64,000 nt of DNA from Rhodospirillales bacterium. Its GTDB lineage: Bacteria; Pseudomonadota; Alphaproteobacteria; Acetobacterales; Acetobacteraceae. The notes beneath the pieces were generated by a model. That model did not search any database and had not been told where the DNA came from. It worked only from the letters and a program-made list of their open reading frames with translations. The position numbers and the translations under genes are program-made. The DNA lies in NCBI GenBank assembly GCA_947447625.1, contig CANFKS010000002.1, positions 52,392-116,391 of the forward strand, given 5' to 3'. Position 1 is the stretch's first letter; every line of letters begins with the position of its first letter. Below are positions 11,409-19,123 of this stretch, one piece after another.

Positions 11409-12392
11409 TCCGGCAAGGAGCGAGAGAGCGAAGTCGGCGAGGTTGGTGCCGGTGAAGCGGTGACCCGGAATGCCGGCAGCTTCGGCGGCCTCGATGTCGG
11501 TGATCTGGTCACCGATCATGAGACAGCGGCCGGGGTCGAGCGACCAGGCGCGGATGAGATCATTCAGCATGCCGGGGGCCGGTTTGCGGCAGGCGCTGTC
11601 GCGGCGGTAGGCGGAGAGGGGGGCTTCGGGGTGGTAGGGGCAATAGCGGGCGTCATCGATGGTGCCGCCGGCAGCCAGGCAGGCGGACTGGATCCAGGCA
11701 AGCAGAGCGTCAACGTCAGCTTCGCTGTAGAAGCCGCGGGCGATGCCGGATTGGTTGGTAACGATGAAGACGTGCCAGCCATTGTCGGTGGCGTGACGGA
11801 TGGTTTCGCGGGCACCGTCGATCCAGTCAAAGCGGTCAGGGCTGCCGACGTAGCCGTGGTCGTGATTCAGCACGCCGTCCCGATCGAGGAACAGCGCAGG
11901 GCGAAGAAGGGGGGCTGGATCGTTGCTGATCAAACGCGTTCGTGGGGCGATGACATCGAGGCGTTGAGGGAGGAATGGCGATTCGAGGATTGTCCGATCA
12001 AGAACGGCGATGGCGATGTCATCGAGGATTGCAGGGGGGCCTGCGCTGTGGGGGATGATGCGGCAAGGAGTCTCGTCATGTGTGGCAGCAGCGAGGAGGG
12101 GGGCAATTGTGTCAGCGACAATGGTGGTGCCGCTGCTGAACAGGACGCGACGGTCGAGTTCAGCGAGGGAGGCGGGGCAGCGTATGGCAAGGGGGCGCGG
12201 CAGGGTGGGTCCGATAGCCTCGATTTGCAGGCGCAGACTGTCGGGTACCGGACCGGAAATCAGAATTTCGTCGATGCCATAGCGCGAGACTTCGCGCGCC
12301 AGCCACCACAGGAAGGGGCGGCCGGCGGTGGGGCGCAGAAGGTCAGGCTTCAGCGTCACGACGCATTGTCGGAGGCGGGGGGGGCGGTTCAT
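11397..12392 (-). CDS. HAD-IIIA hydrolase (GmhB/HisB-N-like) with degenerate nucleotidyltransferase-like N-terminal domain
   Basis: C-terminal FLDRDGVLNHDHGYVGSPDRFDWIDGA...VTNQSGIARG...CRKPAPGML...MIGDQITDIEAA; N-terminal GRPFLWWLAREVSRYGIDEILI resembles sugar-phosphate nucleotidyltransferase. Confidence 0.88.
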   Translation of the reverse strand: MNRPPRLRQCVVTLKPDLLRPTAGRPFLWWLAREVSRYGIDEILISGPVPDSLRLQIEAIGPTLPRPLAIRCPASLAELDRRVLFSSGTTIVADTIAPLLAAATHDETPCRIIPHSAGPPAILDDIAIAVLDRTILESPFLPQRLDVIAPRTRLISNDPAPLLRPALFLDRDGVLNHDHGYVGSPDRFDWIDGARETIRHATDNGWHVFIVTNQSGIARGFYSEADVDALLAWIQSACLAAGGTIDDARYCPYHPEAPLSAYRRDSACRKPAPGMLNDLIRAWSLDPGRCLMIGDQITDIEAAEAAGIPGHRFTGTNLADFALSLLAGSAR

Positions 12393-12411
12393 GGGAGTGG
12401 ACGGGCTCAGC

Positions 12412-12594
12412 TTATCCAGTGAAGAGATAAAGGACCATGCTGCCGGCTTTCCAGAGCAGAGCCCAGAGGATGATCGACAGACCGAAAATCAAAGGCACCG
12501 CCTGGCGGAAGGGGAGCAGACGATCCTGCGGATCGCTGGACCTGACGATACGCTCATGCGGAAAGGAGGAGGGGGAGAAATGCAGTGCACTCAT
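12412..12594 (-). CDS. Small single-pass membrane protein (60 aa)
   Basis: MSALHFSPSSFPHERIVRSSDPQDRLLPFRQAVPLIFGLSIILWALLWKAGSMVLYLFTG; one TM helix; 19 bp upstream of HAD gene on the same strand. Confidence 0.5.
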   Translation of the reverse strand: MSALHFSPSSFPHERIVRSSDPQDRLLPFRQAVPLIFGLSIILWALLWKAGSMVLYLFTG

Positions 12595-12623
12595 GATTTT
12601 CCACTCTGAGGGAGGAATAAACC

Positions 12624-12703
12624 GCAGAGTCTGACAAATTCAGAGTCCGGCAAAATCAGAGTCCGGCAAAATCAGAGGAAGGCAAAATCAGAGGAAGGCA
12701 AAA
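12624..12703. repeat. Five tandem 16-bp direct repeats
   Basis: gcagagtctgacaaat / tcagagtccggcaaaa x2 / tcagaggaaggcaaaa x2, contiguous. Confidence 0.95.
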
Positions 12704-12738
12704 TGAGTAAGATTTCGTACCCGTGATAGGGACATATT

Positions 12739-13830
12739 TCACCACATACGGCGAAGCCAGGCCTCGATCGAGGCTGGCCGCCAGACCGGGCCGAGTTCGA
12801 GCCAGGACAAGCTGTTTTGAGAATTGGTGAAGCTGGTTTTGTAGCGGGCTTCGCCGGCAAGGAAATCATACCCGTTCATGCCCTCGGCCATGTGAGCCTC
12901 GATGGCAAGATGATGGCAGGTCAGGCCGGGCTTACGACGAGGATCAGCGTGAGGGTAGGCGAAGCCGCTCTGATAGGCCAGGACCCAGCCGCGCCACAGG
13001 AAATTGTATAGGTAGCCGATGGTTTGGCCGCCGGCGCTGAAATGCAGGAGTTCCGCCTCCCTTCGAGGAATGGCGCGGGCGATGAGTGCGCGGTGGAAAC
13101 GATAAAACTCCGGGACAGCGAAAGCGCCTTGCCGGTTACGTCGTCGCCAGGACTCTTGGTGCAGGAGAACGAGGCCGTCGAGGCATGCAAGAGCCTCGGG
13201 CACATCCGCGGCGCGGCGCATGACGATGGGGCCATTGGTCTGGTAGCGCCGCAGGGAGCGGCGAATCTGCTGGCGGGTGTTGGCGCTAAGGCTGGCGGCG
13301 TGATCACTGGCGGTGGCGCGCAGGCGGTTGAAGTCAACACACGGTGAGGGGCGGTCCGGGTGCAATTCGAGCGTCCCTGGGATCATGCGCGCGGCGGTAG
13401 CGATGCCACCGCGCACGCCGCTCAGCACCAGGCGGCGGCCAAGGCGGCCGAGGCCGGTTTTTAACAGGCCACGGATCACATCCGGGGCGGCGGTGGCGGC
13501 GACAAGGGGACCGTTATGTTCAACGAACAAAGAATCCCATGCGGGCAGGCCGCTTTCGCCAAGCCAGAGCGTGTCACCACTCCAGCCCGCGATACGGTTG
13601 CAGAGGGCGAGGGCCATCGTTTCGCCACCGAGGGTGGCTTCGATCAGTATGGGATCGGGGAAGCGGGCGGCAACCTCGCAGCCGACCCAGGTCCAACTCT
13701 GGAAAAATGACGCATCTGCCTCGGCTTCGAGCGCACGCCAGCGCTCGCCGAGTTTTTCGAAATCGCCTGGCACGGACAACGTGAACTGCGGCATCCGCGC
13801 AACAAAGGCGGACACTGGGCTGCATGTCAA
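12739..13830 (-). CDS. CelD/BcsL-type GNAT acyltransferase
   Basis: SFFQSWTWVGCEVAARFP...QQIRRSLRRYQ...AELLHFSAGGQTIGYLYNFLWRGWVLAYQSGF; GNAT_6 family. Confidence 0.85.
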   Translation of the reverse strand: MTCSPVSAFVARMPQFTLSVPGDFEKLGERWRALEAEADASFFQSWTWVGCEVAARFPDPILIEATLGGETMALALCNRIAGWSGDTLWLGESGLPAWDSLFVEHNGPLVAATAAPDVIRGLLKTGLGRLGRRLVLSGVRGGIATAARMIPGTLELHPDRPSPCVDFNRLRATASDHAASLSANTRQQIRRSLRRYQTNGPIVMRRAADVPEALACLDGLVLLHQESWRRRNRQGAFAVPEFYRFHRALIARAIPRREAELLHFSAGGQTIGYLYNFLWRGWVLAYQSGFAYPHADPRRKPGLTCHHLAIEAHMAEGMNGYDFLAGEARYKTSFTNSQNSLSWLELGPVWRPASIEAWLRRMW

Positions 13831-13904
13831 ACGATGCTCTTGGGTGGCTTCCCCTGTGGTGCCGCATAGGGCAGCTTGCCAAGATAATACCGGATCGGAA
13901 CATC

Positions 13905-14702
13905 ATGTCCCTGGGCTCTCTGCCGACCGCCTTGCTGTTGCCTCCGGTGAACCTGGTGCCGCTTGCTCTGGCAGGAATGGTGCTGGCACGCTTTCGGCCA
14001 CGCCTCGGGCAGGCGGTGAGTGTGGGCGCGCTGCTGGGTCTCCTGCTCCTCAGTCTTCCGGTCGTCAGTGCGCTGCTCCTGCAGTCGCTGCAGGCGCATA
14101 TCCCGCGCGGGATGGCGGACGCGATGCGCCAACGTGGCGACATGACGGATCAGGAGAGCATCAGGCGGTTGCCGGGGGCGATCGTGGTTTTGAGCGCAGA
14201 TGCGGCGTATGGCGGCGGGGGGGGCATTCTGCCGCAGCTCGGGCTTGGGATGATGACGCTGGAACGGCTGCAGGCGGGGACGATATTGGCGCGCCGGGTT
14301 TCGCTGCCGGTGCTGCTGGCGGGCGGGCCGGCGGGGCCAGGGCAGCCGCCGCTGGCCGTGTTGATGGCCGAGGCGATGCAGCAGAATTTCAGCGTGACCG
14401 CATCATGGATCGAGACCCAATCGAGCGATACCTGGGAAAATGCCGAATTCAGCGCTGGGATGCTGAAGGCCTCAGGGATCGGCAGTGTCTACCTGGTGAC
14501 CAATGCCTGGCACATGCCGCGCAGCCTGATCGCGTTCCGGCATTTCGGGATCGAGGCGATCCCGGTTCCCTCGCGTTTCAGCGCCGCGCCCAGGCTTGAC
14601 GCCGAGGCCTTCACGCCCCGGGTGTCGGCGTGGCTGAACAGCTATTTCGCGATCCATGAATGGGTTGGGGTGGCGTGGTATTGGTATCGTGGTCGGTTCT
14701 GA
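13905..14702 (+). CDS. YdcF/SanA-like (DUF218) protein
   Basis: N-terminal hydrophobic helices; AIVVLSADAAYGGGG...SSDTWENAEFSA...VYLVTNAWHMPRSLIAFRHFGI. Confidence 0.88.
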   Translation: MSLGSLPTALLLPPVNLVPLALAGMVLARFRPRLGQAVSVGALLGLLLLSLPVVSALLLQSLQAHIPRGMADAMRQRGDMTDQESIRRLPGAIVVLSADAAYGGGGGILPQLGLGMMTLERLQAGTILARRVSLPVLLAGGPAGPGQPPLAVLMAEAMQQNFSVTASWIETQSSDTWENAEFSAGMLKASGIGSVYLVTNAWHMPRSLIAFRHFGIEAIPVPSRFSAAPRLDAEAFTPRVSAWLNSYFAIHEWVGVAWYWYRGRF

Positions 14703-15732
14703 CATCGTCGAGGCCGAGACCTTCGACGAGGCTGCCGCCCTCGCGGATGGGCCGTTGGCAGCAGGGGCGGGGCGGAGTTTTTTTCTAGCGCCGTGGTGGT
14801 GGCGGACGATGGAGGCGGGCGGGCTTGCGGCCGGCGCTCGGGTGCGATTTTTGGCCTATCGTGAGGCCGGTACGGCCGTTTGTCTGTTGGCGTTGGGTGA
14901 GGCAGGGGGACGTATCGAAGGACTGACAGGACCTTATACATGCCTCTATCAGCCCTTGTTTGCTGGGACGCTCGATGCTGCCGCGATCAGACGGGCGGCG
15001 GCGGCGCTGGGCGGATGGTTGAGGCGGTATGCAGTGATCCGCTTCGATGCGCTGGATGCTGAGGCAGCGTGGCTTGACCCGTTCCTGGCGGGGATGCAGC
15101 ACGGAGGGCTGCGGGCGTTGCGGTTCGATCACTTCGGCAACTGGCACGAGCCGGTCGCAGGACGGGACTGGGAAGGGTATTTGAGGGGGCGGTCGGGGTC
15201 ATTGCGCGAGATGATACGACGCAAGACACGGCGCAATGCGGGGGTCAATTTGCGGATTGTGACGGGCGGGGACGCGCTGGAGGGAGCGATCACCGGGTAT
15301 GAGGACGTCTATGCGCGGAGTTGGAAGGTGCCGGAGCCGTTCCCACTGTTCAACGGGCGGATGATGCGCGAGGCGGCGGGGGCAGGGGCGTTACGGCTGG
15401 GGCTGTTGGAAAGCGGCGGGGAGTTGATCGCGGCGCAGATCTGGATCGTGGCCAACAGCAGCGCCCTGCTGGTGAAACTCGCGCATGACGAGGCGTTCAA
15501 GCCATTGTCGCCGGGGACGGTGCTGACGGCACGGATGATCCGCCATCTGATCGACGAGGAACAGGTGCGCGAGTTGGATTTCGGGAGGGGGGATGATCCA
15601 TACAAGGCGTTGTGGACGACGGCGCGGCGGCAGCGGATTGGGGTGGTGTTGGCAAATCCGTGGCAGCCGGCGGGGGCGATGGCGATGATGCGCCACGTGG
15701 CGGGGCGGTTGCGCCGGAGGTTGGGGCAGTGA
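14656..15732 (+). CDS. CelD/FemAB-type GNAT acyltransferase
   Basis: SGSLREMIRRKTRRN...ARSWKVPEPFPLFNGRMMREAAGAGALRLGLLESGGELIAAQIWIVANSSALLVKLAHDEAFKPLSPGTVL; GTG at 14689 is an alternative start. Confidence 0.85.
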   Translation: MNGLGWRGIGIVVGSDIVEAETFDEAAALADGPLAAGAGRSFFLAPWWWRTMEAGGLAAGARVRFLAYREAGTAVCLLALGEAGGRIEGLTGPYTCLYQPLFAGTLDAAAIRRAAAALGGWLRRYAVIRFDALDAEAAWLDPFLAGMQHGGLRALRFDHFGNWHEPVAGRDWEGYLRGRSGSLREMIRRKTRRNAGVNLRIVTGGDALEGAITGYEDVYARSWKVPEPFPLFNGRMMREAAGAGALRLGLLESGGELIAAQIWIVANSSALLVKLAHDEAFKPLSPGTVLTARMIRHLIDEEQVRELDFGRGDDPYKALWTTARRQRIGVVLANPWQPAGAMAMMRHVAGRLRRRLGQ

Positions 15733-15780
15733 GGGGGATCGAGGTGCGTGATGTCGAGGCAGCGATGGTGCCGGCGCTGA

Positions 15781-15850
15781 TGGCAGCCTGATGATTTTTG
15801 GCGGAATCACCAAAAATCATCAGGCGATCGAACAAAGAGTTAGAGCGGCA
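15781..15850 (-). repeat. Dispersed palindromic repeat, copy 1
   Basis: Reverse complement gctctaactctttgttcgatcgcctgatgatttttggtgattccgccaaaaatcatcagg; perfect 15-bp arms 15787-15801/15810-15824; contains stop of the adjacent gene. Confidence 0.9.
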
Positions 15851-17699
15851 GGGCGACCAGTTCGGAGTAGAGGAAGGTAACCTGCTCGTGCGGCAAGTCA
15901 GGGCCGCAATAGAGGCGTGGAGTCGGGTTGGGGCGTTGGATGCCGATGGTTGTGTTGTCGGGCAGCAGATGTTCGGGGATACGCATGCCGCAGACGCCGT
16001 GGCGCAGCAGAAGATGCCCGCCGATGGCGCGCTGCCAGCGCAGGAACAGGGCGAGGTTGCTGAAGCCGAAGACGCGGGCGCTGGGCAGGCCCTTGATCAC
16101 CGAGGGGCGCCAGATCACGACGCACCAGTCATCCCCGCGCCCGACCGCGAAACTGTGCAGCCCGGGCAGGCCAACATGGTCGCGCCAGAGCCGGCCTGCC
16201 TCGCCAACCATTTCGCCGGGCGATGTCATCACGCCGAGGCCCATGGCGAAGGCGGGGAGCGGGAGGTTGAACACCACGCGCTCGTTCGAGGGCAGGTCAC
16301 GGAAGCGGAAGAGGCGCAGCATTTTGGCAACGGCCGGCGTCGGGGTGAAATTGGTGAAGCGGAACTGCTTTTGCGACAGGCAAGCGGATAGCAGGTCCAT
16401 CGAGCGGGCCCGGTGGGCGTGTTCAACGACCAGGCTCGTGAGATTGCAGAAATCAACGGGTTCGCCGTTGATCGTTTGGCGCGAATAGATGGCGCCAAGC
16501 GTGCCGACGAGTTCGCCGTCCGCGAGCAGTTGAAAGCCATGGTTGGGTGGGTTGGCCAGCCAGTCATGCCGAAGGGCGCCGATCCAGGCCGGGACCGAAA
16601 TGTCGGCGTTGAGATTGGCGTGCCAGTAGGCGGCAATGCGGGGAAGGTCAGCCGCGGTGATGGGCTGGACCGACAGGGCCGGTTTGCGGCGGGGCGCAAC
16701 GGCGGCGGGCGCGCGCGGGGCAGCGGCGCTCATTTCGGCCCGCAGGTGGAGCGGGTCGATCGGGGTGGCGTTGAATTCAGTGATGAACCAGGCGAGGAAG
16801 CGGTCAAGCGTGGCGAGGAAGGCAGCCTGGTCGGCTTCGGTGCGGACATAGGGCGTATGGCCAGGGGCGACGGAGGGGGAGTGCAGGCAGAGCATGAAGT
16901 CCCGCTGGCCGGCAGCGGCGTTGAAGCGGACGAGGCGGCGCATCTCCTCGAAGGTGAAACCCTCCGGAGTCAATCCGATGCGTTCGAGCATACCGAGGCG
17001 AGACAGGATGCCGGGAATGCGCAGGCGCCGGGCACCGGACGACAGAGCGGCGGCGGCGAGGCGCTCCAGGCCGGGCCGGGCCAGCCACCCGATCCGGCCG
17101 CCGCTGTTGGGGATGCTGAGGACGCTGCCGTTCGAACCCTCCCAGCGCGCGGCGTTGTCCCGGCGCGAGAAATCCGGGCCATGCTGGGCGGAGTAGTCGA
17201 ACGGCGGACGCGGGCTGATGTCGATCTCGTAGCCCAGCGCTTCCAGCGTGGCGAAGCTATGCGGACCGATACCGTAGCGGCCGGCCTTGTAGATGGCCGG
17301 GCGGGTGCCGAAGGCAGCCTCGATCTGGTCGGTGAGTGTGCTGATCTTGGCAGCTTCGAGCGCCTGCGGGAGATTGCCGGGGAACGAGTTTTCCGGCCGG
17401 ACTTCCTCGGTGAATGGCGCAGTGACCCAGGGGTGGAGATGCGTACCGATCAGGGCGCGGCCAGACCCCAGGATGGGGCGCAGGGCACCGATCGAGATCG
17501 GATCGGTCGCGATCGGGGTGGTGACGGCATAGACGGGACGGACGCCGTGACGGTCGAAGACCGCTTGCAGGTCCCCGATCCTGAGCATGTGGCCGACGCC
17601 GGTGGCGCTGCGGTCAAACGGCGCGGACCAGTCAAACTCCTCCTCCGTGTCGACAACGGCCATGATCCGCGGCGGGAGAAAGCGGGAAACGGCGACCAC
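15840..17699 (-). CDS. Polysaccharide deacetylase (WalW-like) fused to C-terminal GNAT acyltransferase domain
   Basis: N-term MAVVDTEEEFDW...IGTHLHPW...CLHSPSVAPG; Pro/Ala linker SAAAPRAPAAVAPRRKPA; C-term LSVQPITAADLPRIAAYWHANLNADI...LLADGELVGTLGAIYS...LTSLVVEHAHRARSMDLLSACL. Confidence 0.85.
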   Translation of the reverse strand: MVAVSRFLPPRIMAVVDTEEEFDWSAPFDRSATGVGHMLRIGDLQAVFDRHGVRPVYAVTTPIATDPISIGALRPILGSGRALIGTHLHPWVTAPFTEEVRPENSFPGNLPQALEAAKISTLTDQIEAAFGTRPAIYKAGRYGIGPHSFATLEALGYEIDISPRPPFDYSAQHGPDFSRRDNAARWEGSNGSVLSIPNSGGRIGWLARPGLERLAAAALSSGARRLRIPGILSRLGMLERIGLTPEGFTFEEMRRLVRFNAAAGQRDFMLCLHSPSVAPGHTPYVRTEADQAAFLATLDRFLAWFITEFNATPIDPLHLRAEMSAAAPRAPAAVAPRRKPALSVQPITAADLPRIAAYWHANLNADISVPAWIGALRHDWLANPPNHGFQLLADGELVGTLGAIYSRQTINGEPVDFCNLTSLVVEHAHRARSMDLLSACLSQKQFRFTNFTPTPAVAKMLRLFRFRDLPSNERVVFNLPLPAFAMGLGVMTSPGEMVGEAGRLWRDHVGLPGLHSFAVGRGDDWCVVIWRPSVIKGLPSARVFGFSNLALFLRWQRAIGGHLLLRHGVCGMRIPEHLLPDNTTIGIQRPNPTPRLYCGPDLPHEQVTFLYSELVALPL

Positions 17700-17702
17700 T
17701 CC

Positions 17703-17975
17703 CTAGGATTGCGTCGCTTGCCTTGATGCGATGAAGGCGGCGATGGCCGAGAGGGTGCCGAGATTATCGATCGTCATGTCTTGGGCCTCCAGGGCAAGGT
17801 CATAGGCGTTGTCGATGAGCATCACGAATTCAATCACACCGGCGCTGTCGAGAATGCCGGTGTCTGGGATGACGTCCTGTTCGGTGATGCTGCTGGCATC
17901 GGTGCCGAAATCATCTGCGAGTTGCTGGAGCAACCGTCGCAGCCTTGTCATGATGGCGTTTCGATCGTCAGTCAT
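17703..17975 (-). CDS. Acyl carrier protein
   Basis: 90 aa; IPDTGILDSAGVIEFVMLIDNAYDL with phosphopantetheine-type D-S motif. Confidence 0.88.
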   Translation of the reverse strand: MTDDRNAIMTRLRRLLQQLADDFGTDASSITEQDVIPDTGILDSAGVIEFVMLIDNAYDLALEAQDMTIDNLGTLSAIAAFIASRQATQS

Positions 17976-17996
17976 GCTGCGTCCCTCGCGCGTTGT

Positions 17997-19103
17997 TCAA
18001 TAGCTACCGGGTTGTGTTAGCGTCTTCAACAGCCGAACAGCATCGAAACCGGACAGCAGGCGGTGATCGTAGGTCATGCCGAGGATGGCACTTTCCCCGT
18101 CGGGAGCGGATGCGGAGTGCGCGATCATGACGCCGGTGTTGGGGGCGAGAACCGGCTGGTGCCGGCGGACGCCCCATCGGGCCATGCTGGTGAAACCGAT
18201 GGTGGCGCCGCGCATTTCGGCGGAGGTCAAGTTGTGGCCCATGGCGCGGCGTTGCAGGTAGAACAGTTTATGGACGAAATCGGAGGCAGCCAAGGTGTCG
18301 GCGGCATTGACGACGCAGAAATAAAGCACCTCACCGGCCTGCACGGTGAAGCCGAGATTGGCCTGCTTGTAGCGGACGAGCTGGGCGGTTTCGCCTTCGA
18401 GGACGGTAGCGTTGGCGCCGGCGTTGTGAGCGAATTGGGCGAGGCGATGGGCCATCAGGGAGAGCAACGGGCTGAACAGCAGGCGGCGCTCGCGCATGAA
18501 GGCGGCGGCGGCGGCTTCCCAGGGCCGCGGGTCGTATTCGAGTTCGAGGTAGGCCGCGGCGGCGTGATCGCGCTGCCAGGTGACGGTGGCGAGCATGCCG
18601 CGAGCAGTCGAGGACAGCGGGCTCGTTTCGGCTGGGGCAGGCAGCTCGATGGAGGACCGCCGAGGAGTGGGGGCGGATGATGCGGCCGGGGGATGGAGGG
18701 CGAGGTAGGCCTCGACATCGGCTGCCGTCAGACGAGCGGCGGTGCGGGGGACGGCGCCGGCGGACAGGGCGTGGCGGCGGAGGAGCAGGCGGGCCTTCGC
18801 GGTCATGCCGCTGTCGGCCACCATGGTGACGGGGCCTGCACTGGCTTGCGGGGGAGCCTCGTCGGGCGTGGCGCCAAGCCACAGGGCGACGGCGCCGACG
18901 GCGATGTCCTGCCCCTGTTCGCAGGCAACGGCGAGGACATAGCCGTCGGACTCGGCCTCCACATCGACGGTGGCTTTTTCGGTTTCGAGCTCCATCAGCA
19001 GGTCTCCGGCGGCGACGGCATCACCAACCTGGACGCAGATGCGGGCGACTTTCACCACGTCGTCGTTGTTGTTTACCCTTGGGGCGTGAACGGGCTGTGC
19101 CAT
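17997..19103 (-). CDS. 2-oxo acid dehydrogenase E2 (lipoyl + peripheral-subunit-binding + acyltransferase domains)
   Basis: Lipoyl LMELETEKATVDVEAESDGYV; PSBD-like AKARLLLRRHALSAGAVPRTAARLTAADVEAYL; C-term LGMTYDHRLLSGFDAVRLL. Confidence 0.9.
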   Translation of the reverse strand: MAQPVHAPRVNNNDDVVKVARICVQVGDAVAAGDLLMELETEKATVDVEAESDGYVLAVACEQGQDIAVGAVALWLGATPDEAPPQASAGPVTMVADSGMTAKARLLLRRHALSAGAVPRTAARLTAADVEAYLALHPPAASSAPTPRRSSIELPAPAETSPLSSTARGMLATVTWQRDHAAAAYLELEYDPRPWEAAAAAFMRERRLLFSPLLSLMAHRLAQFAHNAGANATVLEGETAQLVRYKQANLGFTVQAGEVLYFCVVNAADTLAASDFVHKLFYLQRRAMGHNLTSAEMRGATIGFTSMARWGVRRHQPVLAPNTGVMIAHSASAPDGESAILGMTYDHRLLSGFDAVRLLKTLTQPGSY

Positions 19104-19123
19104 ATCGAATGCGATGCGTCGGA

